DNA of 64,000 nucleotides from Mariniflexile gromovii. GTDB lineage: Bacteria > Bacteroidota > Bacteroidia > Flavobacteriales > Flavobacteriaceae. Each line of letters opens with the position of its first letter. The first letter of the stretch is position 1. This document shows positions 1 to 8,529 of the stretch, in pieces. Position numbers and translations under genes: made by a program. Below the pieces are notes generated by a model. That model was not told the origin of the DNA. It saw nothing but the letters and a program-made list of their open reading frames with translations, and did not search any database. Where the stretch lies: contig NZ_JAGJCB010000008.1 in the NCBI RefSeq assembly GCF_017814435.1, forward strand, positions 1 to 64,000. Direction: 5' to 3'.

Positions 1-1
1 A

Positions 2-406
2 AGTCTTAAAGAACAATCAAAACTCATAAAGAGTGTTCCAGGTGTTGGTAAGGTTCTATCTTGGTATATGCTAGCTAAAACCGAAGGGTTTACCAAAATA
101 ACAGAACCAAGAAAAATGGCCTGTTTCTCTGGGGTAGTCCCTTTTGAGCACCAATCGGGAAGCTCGATTTACAGAAAACCAAAAGTGTCATTCTATGCTG
201 ATAAATCAATTAAATGCATTCTGCATTTAGGGGCTTTGAGTGCTATAAGGCTTAAAAATGATTTGGGCAATTATTACCGTAGAAAAGTAAGTGAGGGCAA
301 AAATAAAATGTCTGTGTTAAACGCCGTGAGAAATAAAATCATTCACCGTATTTTTGCTGTAATAAAAAACCAAACTATTTATAAAAATAATTTGGTTTTA
401 TCATAG
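2..406 (+). CDS. IS110-family transposase, 3' part (cut by window edge)
   Basis: The frame is open from base 2 to the stop at 406, and the N-terminal part lies outside the window. The visible 134 residues begin near SVPGVGKV, a helix-hairpin-helix-like motif, followed by the conserved 'MACFSGVVPFEHQSGSS' block of the IS116/IS110/IS902 C-terminal domain (Transposase_20). IS110 enzymes combine an N-terminal RuvC-like DEDD domain with this C-terminal domain and use a guide RNA encoded in the element ends. Whether the element is intact cannot be seen here. The ATG at 68 is internal and not the true start. No terminal inverted repeats are expected for this family and none was found. Confidence 0.85.
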   Translation, partial: SLKEQSKLIKSVPGVGKVLSWYMLAKTEGFTKITEPRKMACFSGVVPFEHQSGSSIYRKPKVSFYADKSIKCILHLGALSAIRLKNDLGNYYRRKVSEGKNKMSVLNAVRNKIIHRIFAVIKNQTIYKNNLVLS

Positions 407-468
407 AAATCAACTTGACAAAGTAACTATAATACACTTTTCAGACAGTCTCTTTTATTCAAAGAAAA

Positions 469-1398
469 TCAAACGGTATGCACCCATTTTTTCTGCTCAT
501 CTTGGGTTAAAAAAGTCCAAGCCACTATTCGAGACAGTTTGTTTCCTTGCCCCATATTAATGGTTTTAATTTCTGTTGCCCCTAACTTTTTTAATGACGC
601 ATGCATGCCTTTTACCAATTCTTTTTTAGAAACTAAGGTTGTAAACCAAAAGCACTGTTTCTTAAATAAAGAGCTTTCATATAAATAATTATGAAGAAAA
701 GCCTTTTCGCCGCCTTTATAAATCAATTCATTATGTGTTCCTGAAAAATTCCGAACCACTTCAGTTTTTAAACTCTTCACCCCCTGAAGCTTTCTGGTTG
801 TAGCATTGAAAGCTTCTTCTTCCGATTTGTAAAAAGGCGGATTACACATGGCTGCTGAAAACTTATCGGAACTATTTAAAACATCTTTGAAAATGAATGC
901 TTTATCTTTTTGATGTACTAAAGAAATGGAATTGGTCAGTCCATTTTTAGTTATAATTTGCTGTGCATGCTCTGATGAGTTTTTATCAATATCTACACCT
1001 GTGAATTTCCATTGATATTCGGCATATCCTAAAATGGGATAAATACAACTTGCCCCGGTGCCTATATCTAAAACTGAAATATCCCCGGTTATTTTTGAAG
1101 CATCAAACAAGTCTGAAAGATGATGAATATAATCTACCCTTCCTGGAATGGGTGGACATAAATTGGTTTCAGGAAATTCCCAAAAATTAATACCATAGTG
1201 TTTTATCAACAAAGCCGTATTTAGTGTTTTAACTGCCTTAGGGTTTGCAAAATCTATAGTTTTGGTTGTAAAAGAATTTTCGAATACATAAGATGACAAA
1301 TCAGGATAAGCTTCACATAAAGCAACGATATCGTAACCAGACTTATGCTTGTTTTTAGAATGAAAATTAGAATTGTTTTTGATAACTGAATTTTTTAT
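469..1398 (-). CDS. rlmF: 23S rRNA (adenine-1618-N6)-methyltransferase RlmF-like
   Basis: SAM-dependent methyltransferase of the RlmF/YbiN family, which makes m6A1618 in 23S rRNA. Visible: a SAM-binding VLDIGTGASCIYPIL loop, an acidic FTGVDID strand, the catalytic NPPF motif (CNPPFYKSEEE), and the family signature CPPIPGRVDYIHHL. The first usual start codon is TTG at 1299, giving 276 residues. That would drop a conserved N-terminal stretch (HSKNKHKSGYDI...LCEAYPDL) that stays in frame back to about 1398, where the only plausible start is ATA. From 1398 the protein would be 309 residues, close to the 308 of E. coli RlmF. It lies directly behind the MATE gene (stop at 1421) and is probably cotranscribed. 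Function is well supported; the start is uncertain. Confidence 0.85.
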   Translation of the reverse strand: MKNSVIKNNSNFHSKNKHKSGYDIVALCEAYPDLSSYVFENSFTTKTIDFANPKAVKTLNTALLIKHYGINFWEFPETNLCPPIPGRVDYIHHLSDLFDASKITGDISVLDIGTGASCIYPILGYAEYQWKFTGVDIDKNSSEHAQQIITKNGLTNSISLVHQKDKAFIFKDVLNSSDKFSAAMCNPPFYKSEEEAFNATTRKLQGVKSLKTEVVRNFSGTHNELIYKGGEKAFLHNYLYESSLFKKQCFWFTTLVSKKELVKGMHASLKKLGATEIKTINMGQGNKLSRIVAWTFLTQDEQKKWVHTV

Positions 1399-1420
1399 GC
1401 TCCAATTTACAACCTTTTAA

Positions 1421-2827
1421 TCACACTTTCACGGTTTTCCAATTTCCTTTTTTAAACCAAACAATGGCTATAATAGCAATTAAAACTTCAGCTAAGGTAA
1501 TGGCCCAAAACACACCCGAAGGACCAAAATTTAAAGTCAGTGCCATAAAATATGCAAAAGGCAATTGCAATAACCAGAAACACACAAAATTTATATAGGT
1601 TGGTGTTTTAGTATCTCCCGCGCCATTAAAAGCATTAATTACTACCATACCATAGCCATAAAAAATGTAACCCGAAGCTAAAACACGTAAACATAGACTA
1701 CCATATTTAACAACATCGGGCGTGGTATTAAATAGGATGATGATTTGATTTGCAAACACCAAGTAAATTAAAGAAACCCCTGCCATAAAAATTGCACAGT
1801 ACTTTCCTGTTTTCCATACAGATTGCTCTGCGCGGTCTGGTTTTTGAGCTCCTAAATTTTGACCCACTAACGTTGCAGCGGCATTACTCATACCCCAAGC
1901 TGGCATTAAAGTAAACATCATAACCCGAATGGCAATGGTATAGCCTGCCAATACTTCACTGCCAAATTCACTCATGATTCGCATTAAAAACACCCAACTA
2001 GAAGTACCAATTAAAAACTGACCAATGCCACCCAACGATACCTTGATTAAATTCAGCATCACCTCAATTCGTAAGACTAAATCTTTAAACCCAATTTTTA
2101 TCTTACTAAACCCATAAAACAAAACTGCCAACTGAAATAATACCCCAATACCACGACCAATAGTAGTTGCAATAGCAGCACCTTCTAACCCATAAGCAGG
2201 AACGGGTCCGAAACCAAAAATAAATATGGGATCTAAAACAATATTAATGCCATTGGACAAAATAAGTGTCCACATAGCCACTGATGCATTACCAGCACCT
2301 CTAAAAATAGCGTTAATTAAAAACAATAACATAATGGTTACGTTCCCTCCCAAAAGTATTTGGGTATACCCATAACCTTCGGCTATTAAATCGGGTTCAG
2401 CTCCCATAAGAGCTAAAATTTCCTTGGGATACATTATACCTATCACACTAATAATAAATGCTACAAATATTCCAAGAAAAATAACCTGCACCGCCGCTTT
2501 TGATGCTCCATCCAAATCGTTTTCCCCTACCCGTCTTGCCACTACAGCTGTTGCCGCCATACTTAAGCCTATAGCTACGGCATACACCAATGTAATAACA
2601 GATTCCGTTAAACCTATGGTTGCCACCGCATTTACACTCACTTTAGATACATACAAAATATCAACCAAAGCAAAAATGGATTCCATGAGCATTTCCAAAA
2701 TCATGGGAATGGCAAGCATGAATACAGCACGACGAATACTTCCAGATGTAAACTCCTGTTCTTTACCGGTAACTGCTATCTTAAAATATTGAAAGAATTG
2801 TTTTAAAGAAATTTTATTTGATTGCAT
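1421..2827 (-). CDS. MATE-family multidrug/Na+ exporter
   Basis: Integral membrane protein with about 12 hydrophobic segments in two related halves, as in MATE (NorM/DinF-like) exporters that expel cationic compounds using Na+ or H+ gradients. The start 'FTSGSIRRAVFMLAIPMILEM' and the half-site 'GMSNAAATLVGQNLGAQKPDRAE' are typical MATE signatures. I prefer the ATG at 2827 (MQSNKISLKQ) over an upstream in-frame start at 2863 that adds 12 non-conserved residues; length is then about 468, normal for the family. The substrate cannot be told from sequence. The gene is upstream of and close to rlmF on the same strand. Confidence 0.88.
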   Translation of the reverse strand: MQSNKISLKQFFQYFKIAVTGKEQEFTSGSIRRAVFMLAIPMILEMLMESIFALVDILYVSKVSVNAVATIGLTESVITLVYAVAIGLSMAATAVVARRVGENDLDGASKAAVQVIFLGIFVAFIISVIGIMYPKEILALMGAEPDLIAEGYGYTQILLGGNVTIMLLFLINAIFRGAGNASVAMWTLILSNGINIVLDPIFIFGFGPVPAYGLEGAAIATTIGRGIGVLFQLAVLFYGFSKIKIGFKDLVLRIEVMLNLIKVSLGGIGQFLIGTSSWVFLMRIMSEFGSEVLAGYTIAIRVMMFTLMPAWGMSNAAATLVGQNLGAQKPDRAEQSVWKTGKYCAIFMAGVSLIYLVFANQIIILFNTTPDVVKYGSLCLRVLASGYIFYGYGMVVINAFNGAGDTKTPTYINFVCFWLLQLPFAYFMALTLNFGPSGVFWAITLAEVLIAIIAIVWFKKGNWKTVKV

Positions 2828-3028
2828 TTGAAAAACTTTTAATAATAAAACATAGATAAACACCTTAGGTATTTACCTTCCTTTTATCGCTAGAAGTTGC
2901 GATAGACTCTTGAATATTATTACTTATACAATCATAGTACAGCAAATATGAAAAATTTATTTATAACTACAAAATAGATTTTTAGGCAGTTACTTTCTAT
3001 TAATATATCTTCGCAAAAAAATTTTTTT

Positions 3029-3685
3029 ATGTTAAAAGCTGTTATTTTTGATATGGATGGGGTTATCATAGATAGTGAACCTATGCACCACAAAGCCTAT
3101 CATGACATGTTTAACGAGGTTAACATTTCTGTTTCCAGCGAACTTTACGAGTCGTTTACAGGGCAATCTACACTTAATATTTGCAAACGTTTATGCGCTA
3201 TTTTTAATCTTGCTGAATCTCCAGAACATCTGGTTTCATTAAAACGAAAACACTATAAACGATTTTTTGAAACTAATTCCGATTTATCACTTATTGATGG
3301 TGTTGAAGATTTGATAAAGGATTACCACTGCAATGGTTTAAAATTGGTTTTAGGTTCATCGGCAGCTATGACGAGCATTAACCAAATATTTGATCGGTTT
3401 GATTTAAACCAATACTTTGTAGCAAAATTGAGTGGCGCCGATTTAAAAGAATCAAAACCACATCCTGAAATTTTTATCAATGCTGTAAAAGCATCCGGAT
3501 TTCATGCTCATGAATGTATTGTTATAGAAGATTCAACCAACGGTATTGAAGCTGCAAAAGGTGCAGGTGTTTTTTGTGTAGGTTTTGATAGTTTTCATTC
3601 TAAAAACCAAGATTATAGTAAAGCCGATTTAGTGATTAAAAAGTTTGAAGAAATTAACTTCAACAATATAAAACACCTGGTTTAA
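3029..3685 (+). CDS. HAD-superfamily hydrolase, beta-phosphoglucomutase-like
   Basis: Subfamily I HAD phosphatase/phosphomutase of 218 residues. Motif I is FDMDGV with nucleophile Asp8 and acid/base Asp10, followed by IIDSEP as in beta-phosphoglucomutase and sugar-phosphate phosphatases. Motif II is GSSAAM, motif III Lys lies near 'LKESKPHPE', and motif IV is EDSTNGIEAAKGAG. A helical cap lies between residues 15 and 80. The enzyme probably dephosphorylates a small phosphorylated sugar or related metabolite; specificity is not determinable. Its stop overlaps by 4 bp the stop of the convergent LytTR regulator gene. Confidence 0.85.
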   Translation: MLKAVIFDMDGVIIDSEPMHHKAYHDMFNEVNISVSSELYESFTGQSTLNICKRLCAIFNLAESPEHLVSLKRKHYKRFFETNSDLSLIDGVEDLIKDYHCNGLKLVLGSSAAMTSINQIFDRFDLNQYFVAKLSGADLKESKPHPEIFINAVKASGFHAHECIVIEDSTNGIEAAKGAGVFCVGFDSFHSKNQDYSKADLVIKKFEEINFNNIKHLV

Positions 3686-4422
3686 CCAATAGCTTTTAAA
3701 AAATCATCTTTTCTGCGCGTTGAAACCTCTATGGTTGAGTTGTCAATTAATGTTACATAACCACCTTTACCTTTGGTGTATTTTTTTATGTAATCTAAAT
3801 TTATTAAGTGCGAATTGTGTACCCTAAAAAAGTTGCAATTGGCAAGTAAGGCTTCAAAAGATTTTAAGGTTTTTGAAACTAAGATTTTTTTAGCATCTTT
3901 AGTGAATATGGTGGTGTAATTTACATCGGCTTCACATCTGATAATATCTGAAACTTCTAAAAACTCCAAGCCCTCAACTGTTGGAATGGTTATTTTTTTA
4001 TGAACATCGGTTTTTGAAATGTTATTCAATAAAGCATCTACTTTTTTTGAAAAATCCTTGGCTTCAATTTTAGAATTCAGTTTATCAATTGCCAATTTAA
4101 AATCATCTTCATCAATAGGTTTTAAAAGATAATCTACAGCACTAAACTTAAAGGCTTGTATCGCAAAAGCTTCAAAAGCAGTGGTAAAAATAACTTCAAA
4201 AGCATGATGGTTTACAGATTTTAAAACATCAAAACCTGTTCTATCATGTATTTGTACATCTAAGAAAACAACATCTGGCTTTAAGTTTTCAATGCCTTTG
4301 ATGCCTGAGTCTACCGTAGAAAAATCACCGATTAGTGTGATGGTATCCTTATACGGTTTCAATAGGTTTTTAATTCTATCTGTACAATGTTGCTCGTCGT
4401 CAATTATAATGGCTGTAATCAT
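3682..4422 (-). CDS. LytTR-family response regulator
   Basis: A 246-residue response regulator with an N-terminal receiver (Asp8/Asp9, phosphoacceptor Asp55 in VVFLDVQ, Lys in LLKPI) and a C-terminal LytTR DNA-binding domain ('LEFLEVSDIIRCEADVNYT', 'FRVHNSHLINLDYI'). It is the expected partner of the LytS-like kinase just upstream, whose stop at 4424 nearly abuts this ATG at 4422. LytTR proteins bind pairs of short direct repeats; a candidate pair lies at 6628-6658 upstream of the kinase gene. Target genes are unknown. Confidence 0.93.
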   Translation of the reverse strand: MITAIIIDDEQHCTDRIKNLLKPYKDTITLIGDFSTVDSGIKGIENLKPDVVFLDVQIHDRTGFDVLKSVNHHAFEVIFTTAFEAFAIQAFKFSAVDYLLKPIDEDDFKLAIDKLNSKIEAKDFSKKVDALLNNISKTDVHKKITIPTVEGLEFLEVSDIIRCEADVNYTTIFTKDAKKILVSKTLKSFEALLANCNFFRVHNSHLINLDYIKKYTKGKGGYVTLIDNSTIEVSTRRKDDFLKAIG

Positions 4423-4423
4423 A

Positions 4424-6505
4424 TTAAAACGCTAATTGTAATGGAAGCATAACCTCTACACGAACACCTTGTTCTTTGTCTATCATTTTCACATCGCCGT
4501 TGGTGTTCTTTTTCTTGTTTAGAATATCGATGCGGCTTTTGGTAATACTAATCCCTAACGACTTGTTTTCAGTAGAACCAGTAGCAGCATTTAGTGTTCT
4601 TCCTACCCCATTATCATCTACGGTACATACAAGCATATTACCTTCCTTTTTGATACCAATATCTATATGACCTTCCGACTCTTTTTTTGATATACCATGC
4701 CAAATACTATTTTCTATAAAAGGTTGTAAAATAAGTGGTGGTACCAGAGTGTTTTCTGTATCAATAGCATCATCTACCTTAATTTTGTAGGTGAATTTGT
4801 TTTTTAAACGCATACTTTCAATCTGAAGGTATAAGTCTAAAACCTTTAAATCGTCTTCTAAAGAAATTTCATTTTGATTAGAGTTTTCTAAAGTCTGCCG
4901 CATTATTTTGGCAAACTTAGTTAAATACGTGCTGGCAGATTCTACATCGTTTTTTGAAATATAATCGTTCACAGAATTTAGTGAATTGAATATAAAATGT
5001 GGATTCATTTGCGCCCGCAACGCCTTAAGTTCGGTATTCGCCACTTTGGTATTAAACTCTGCTTCTTGCTTTTGGGTTACGGCATCGCGTTTTCTTTTAT
5101 ATAAGAACAATCCTGAAATGGCCAATAAAAATAAAACCACACCGCTTATTATTGAGCCTTTTTTTATTAACTTTTGGCGTTCAATTTCTGCATTTGCTAG
5201 TGCTTGGTTTTTATCATGTTCAGCCTTAACTAAATCTGCTTTTTTATCGTATTCGTACTTAACTTCTAATCTGGTTATTTCGTCTTTTAGGTCTTGGGAT
5301 GCCATACTATCTTTTAAAACAGTTGCCACGGTTTTAAATTCTAATGCATTTTTATAATCTCCTCTTAAACCAAATAATTTTGAAAGTGTGTTATTGGCAT
5401 CTGCTTGAATTTGTAAATTCCCTGTTTCTTTTGAAATTTTATATGCTTGCATTAAATGGTACTCAGCTTTCAGTAAATTACTTTTTGAAGATGGCATTTC
5501 TAAAAAAGTTTCCCCTAAATAATACTCAACAATACTGAGGTTATACTTATTACCCAGTTCATTGTAAATAGGTAATGCTTGTTTTAAATAATGAATAGCT
5601 TTTTCGTTATCTGGAACTGATGTATAGGCAATCCCTATATTGGTAAGTGCACTTGCCATTCCTGCTTTATAACCAACCTCTTTGCATATATTATATGATT
5701 CTTGCTGTAACTCAATAGCTTTAAGTGGCTGCTTCAAATTATCGTATGTATTGGCTAAATTATTAAGCGAATTTGATAATCCTATTTTATAACCAGTTTT
5801 TTTAAGAACTTCTACCGCCTGTTCATTATACTTTAAAGCTAGGTTTAATTTATTTCCCATACGGTTATAAATAATACCAATATTGGTTAGCACAATACCA
5901 TATTCTGTAGTTTCTGTATAATTTTCAGTTTCATAATAACGTAACGCTTTTATAAAAGTTTCAATAGCTTTTGAATATTCATTCGAATACATCTGACAAA
6001 TACCTATACCGTTTAGCATTTTAGCCATTTTCAAATTATCTTGCTTTAATTCAAAAATTTGAAAACCTTTATTGTAATATAAAATCGCTGTATTATAATC
6101 TGCCCAATTTTGGTGAATTCTTGCAATGCCATAAAAAACCTTGGCGCTTCCTTCTAAACTGTTTTTAGAATTAAAAATATCTAACGTCTTGTAATATAAT
6201 TTTAAAGCTAAAGAATCTTTACCTGCAGAAATATAATTGTTAGCCTTATTTATATAAGCTCTAGCTAACTGCTCTTTATAGTTAAGTTTTTGGGCTAATG
6301 CTATGGCTTGGTCCGATACGACTAAACCGTGTTCAGTATTAACAGATTCATAATGATACGATAAACTGTTCAATATATTTAACCTGATAGTATCTAGTTC
6401 TTTATGCTTTTTCAATAATTCGTTTAAAGAATCAATCTCCTTTTGCTGCGCACATACAAAAACAGAAAGAAATAGCAACATTACGGTTGGTAGAAGCCTT
6501 TTCAT
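4424..6505 (-). CDS. TPR-containing LytS-like sensor histidine kinase
   Basis: A 693-residue sensor kinase. It has a signal peptide (MLLFLSVFVCAQ), about seven TPR units over residues 30-420, one membrane segment near residues 449-470 (GVVLFLLAISGLFLYKR), then a His_kinase domain with the H-box RAQMNPHFIFNSLNSV near residue 500 and an HATPase with N-box LQPFIENSIWHGI near 598. This is the standard Bacteroidota 'TPR plus LytS' architecture: periplasmic TPRs sense an unknown signal, the kinase autophosphorylates and passes phosphate to the downstream LytTR regulator. The ATG at 6505 starts directly with the signal peptide. Confidence 0.93.
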   Translation of the reverse strand: MKRLLPTVMLLFLSVFVCAQQKEIDSLNELLKKHKELDTIRLNILNSLSYHYESVNTEHGLVVSDQAIALAQKLNYKEQLARAYINKANNYISAGKDSLALKLYYKTLDIFNSKNSLEGSAKVFYGIARIHQNWADYNTAILYYNKGFQIFELKQDNLKMAKMLNGIGICQMYSNEYSKAIETFIKALRYYETENYTETTEYGIVLTNIGIIYNRMGNKLNLALKYNEQAVEVLKKTGYKIGLSNSLNNLANTYDNLKQPLKAIELQQESYNICKEVGYKAGMASALTNIGIAYTSVPDNEKAIHYLKQALPIYNELGNKYNLSIVEYYLGETFLEMPSSKSNLLKAEYHLMQAYKISKETGNLQIQADANNTLSKLFGLRGDYKNALEFKTVATVLKDSMASQDLKDEITRLEVKYEYDKKADLVKAEHDKNQALANAEIERQKLIKKGSIISGVVLFLLAISGLFLYKRKRDAVTQKQEAEFNTKVANTELKALRAQMNPHFIFNSLNSVNDYISKNDVESASTYLTKFAKIMRQTLENSNQNEISLEDDLKVLDLYLQIESMRLKNKFTYKIKVDDAIDTENTLVPPLILQPFIENSIWHGISKKESEGHIDIGIKKEGNMLVCTVDDNGVGRTLNAATGSTENKSLGISITKSRIDILNKKKNTNGDVKMIDKEQGVRVEVMLPLQLAF

Positions 6506-6627
6506 AATTACAATTTAATTATGCTATTAATCAAAACTGTAAGAATTGTTTTTTAAAAATAAGTTTTTTTAAAATACAATTTAACTTTTTGAATCAAAAA
6601 ATAAGTGAACCGTGGCAGAAAATAAGT

Positions 6628-6658
6628 GTATGTAGTTTTTAAAAGTATGTAGATGTAG
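6628..6658. promoter_or_regulatory. Candidate LytTR operator repeats
   Basis: GTATGTAG occurs at 6628-6635 and 6645-6652, 17 bp apart, with a third partial copy (ATGTAG) at 6653-6658. The site lies between the divergent kinase gene and the lipoprotein gene starting at 6696. LytTR regulators typically bind paired direct repeats; assignment to this regulator is inference from position. Confidence 0.3.
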
Positions 6659-6695
6659 TTTTATATATAGCTATTAATCCAGAAAACTTAAAAAA

Positions 6696-7223
6696 ATGAA
6701 AAATATCAAACTTCAACTTTTCCTAATTTTTAACATAATACTGGCATCTTGTTCTAGTGATGGAAACGATAATGATAATGAACTTCATAACGGTGAATAT
6801 TACATCTCATATGAAATAAATGACAATAAAATTGAATATACCACTAGCATATCGGCATACAATTATGATAGCCCATCTATAGGATTATACGGTGTTGGCA
6901 TGTCTGGGGCATATTCTAATAATGCTTTATTGATTTATCTCTACGACACAGCTAAAATAAGTACAGGTAATTATACAGGTGAATTAATTCCTGGTAAATA
7001 TGTTTCAGGAGCTATCATAAGTCATGGCACATCTAGTGAGGGATATACATCGGCAGCACCTAATATAAGTAGTGTAGCTTATGCCAATGTAAATGTAACC
7101 GAGATAAACGAAACCTATATAGCTGGAAATTTTAATGCAGCTCTAGTTTCAAACTCCGATTATAACACGGTTACACACATCATTAAAAATGGAAAATTCA
7201 AATTAAAATTCTTAATACAATAA
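6696..7223 (+). CDS. Hypothetical lipoprotein
   Basis: No family recognised. It has a lipoprotein signal peptide with lipobox ILASC, cysteine followed by SSDGNDNDNE, an Asp/Asn-rich linker common in exported Bacteroidota lipoproteins. The remaining ~150 residues are rich in Tyr, Ser, Gly and Asn and look beta-rich (repeated short hydrophobic strands such as 'ALLIYLYDT', 'GKFKLKFLI'). It is the first of a same-strand run of exported proteins and is 2 bp from the next gene. An envelope location is likely; function unknown. Confidence 0.75.
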   Translation: MKNIKLQLFLIFNIILASCSSDGNDNDNELHNGEYYISYEINDNKIEYTTSISAYNYDSPSIGLYGVGMSGAYSNNALLIYLYDTAKISTGNYTGELIPGKYVSGAIISHGTSSEGYTSAAPNISSVAYANVNVTEINETYIAGNFNAALVSNSDYNTVTHIIKNGKFKLKFLIQ

Positions 7224-7225
7224 TT

Positions 7226-7522
7226 ATGAAACTATTGTACAAATCTATAATACTGATTATTCCATTCATCTTCTTCGGGTGTTTTGAAAGTGGTCTTTCA
7301 GGAACTTACGTTGGGCAAGAAGGTGCTTTTTTCGAAAAATTAACCTTTGTCTCTAACGATAAAGTAGAGCTTACTTTTTTGGGAACAACAACCGAAGCCA
7401 CTTACACCAAAGAAGGCAAGAAAGTGAAAATTGATAATGCAGGTGAAAACCAAATACTAACCATTACCGAAAACGGCTGTTTAGATGGCGGCGGGTTTAT
7501 TGGCAAATATTGTAAAGAATAA
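7226..7522 (+). CDS. Small hypothetical lipoprotein
   Basis: A 98-residue protein with a signal peptide ending in the lipobox IFFGC. The mature part has alternating strands ('FFEKLTFVSNDKVELTFLG', 'ATYTKEGKKVKID') like small beta-barrel lipoproteins, with GxYxG repeats resembling those of lipocalin-like or DUF-type envelope proteins. It starts 2 bp after the preceding gene, so cotranscription is likely. No specific family recognised. Confidence 0.7.
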   Translation: MKLLYKSIILIIPFIFFGCFESGLSGTYVGQEGAFFEKLTFVSNDKVELTFLGTTTEATYTKEGKKVKIDNAGENQILTITENGCLDGGGFIGKYCKE

Positions 7523-7562
7523 TTTTAAAATAATAATCATTAACACTAAAAATTAAAAAATT

Positions 7563-7751
7563 ATGGGACTATTATTTATTATCATCGGTGGGCTGCTATT
7601 CTATTTCGGATACAAATCAAAAACAGGGGATAAAAAACTTAGCGAAATGACACCGAAAGATGCCATTAAAGTCTATCTAAAGTATGCAATGATGTTTGCT
7701 GGGGTTGTCTTTTTTATGGGCGGATTTATGATGTCGTGTGTAGGTTGTTAA
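7563..7751 (+). CDS. Small two-TM membrane protein
   Basis: A 62-residue protein with two hydrophobic segments: residues 2-16 (GLLFIIIGGLLFYFG) and about 40-58 (YAMMFAGVVFFMGGFMMS). They are separated by a charged loop, and the protein ends in CVGC. It resembles generic small inner-membrane proteins of the DUF3185 kind, but I cannot assign it firmly. It is in the same-strand lipoprotein cluster, 40 bp after the previous gene. Confidence 0.65.
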   Translation: MGLLFIIIGGLLFYFGYKSKTGDKKLSEMTPKDAIKVYLKYAMMFAGVVFFMGGFMMSCVGC

Positions 7752-7888
7752 CTCTGTAAAAAATATTAATATAATATATTGTTTATCAAATAATTAAATA
7801 TCAATTCACCTTCAACTATAAAAGTGAAACAATAACATTACAGTAGGATAAATGCAATTTAAACCAACTAATAGTAATTGATTTTCTA

Positions 7889-8524
7889 ATGAAAAACCAT
7901 ATCATTCTATTCATTAATATTGTTCTACTTTTTGGATGTAAAAAACCAATAAGTGAGCCTCGACAAATATCAACGGATATCGATTCGGTCACTATACATG
8001 TTAACAATATTCAAAAGCAGGATGCAAAAGAAATTGTGGAAGACACTACCCGTAATGAAATAACTGAAACATTAAAAAATATAGAACTTTCAATTAATGA
8101 CAGAATAGAAATCACAACAGAAAAACAGTTAAAAGCGGTTTTAGCTTTCAAAAATTTTCTATTAGCCAAAGAAGGAAAATTAGACCTTGACAGATTAAAC
8201 AATGTACTTTTTTTTGATATCAATAATGATGGAATTGAAGAAGTTATTTTTGAATATTCAATAATATTATTTCCAGGAACCAATACTTGGGGGTTGAATT
8301 TTTTAATTGGAAACATTAAAGACACCAAAATCGCACCTATTATAAACGCAAATATCGGTGGGAAAAATTGGCGACAAATTTGGTTTAAATCCATAGACAA
8401 TGAAGGTTTATTTTGGTTTGAGACATTATCTTATGATGACGATGATGCCATGTGCTGTCCTTCCATAAAAGGAACTGCAACATATAGAATTATAAATAAC
8501 ACATTTAATGAAATTAAAAATTAA
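7889..8524 (+). CDS. Hypothetical lipoprotein
   Basis: A 211-residue protein with a signal peptide and lipobox LLFGC. The middle is helical and charged (residues 30-90). The C-terminal part has 'VLFFDINNDGIEEVIFEYS', a DxNxDGxxE pattern like an FG-GAP/EF-hand-type calcium loop, which suggests a small Ca-binding or VCBS-like fold. No exact family recognised. It ends 5 bp before the von Willebrand A gene and is probably cotranscribed with it. Confidence 0.7.
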   Translation: MKNHIILFINIVLLFGCKKPISEPRQISTDIDSVTIHVNNIQKQDAKEIVEDTTRNEITETLKNIELSINDRIEITTEKQLKAVLAFKNFLLAKEGKLDLDRLNNVLFFDINNDGIEEVIFEYSIILFPGTNTWGLNFLIGNIKDTKIAPIINANIGGKNWRQIWFKSIDNEGLFWFETLSYDDDDAMCCPSIKGTATYRIINNTFNEIKN

Positions 8525-8529
8525 CTATT

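Noticed and set aside
2424-2792. Plus-strand frame of 122 residues inside the MATE gene
   Set aside because: It is antisense to well-supported membrane-helix coding sequence and has no recognisable domain.
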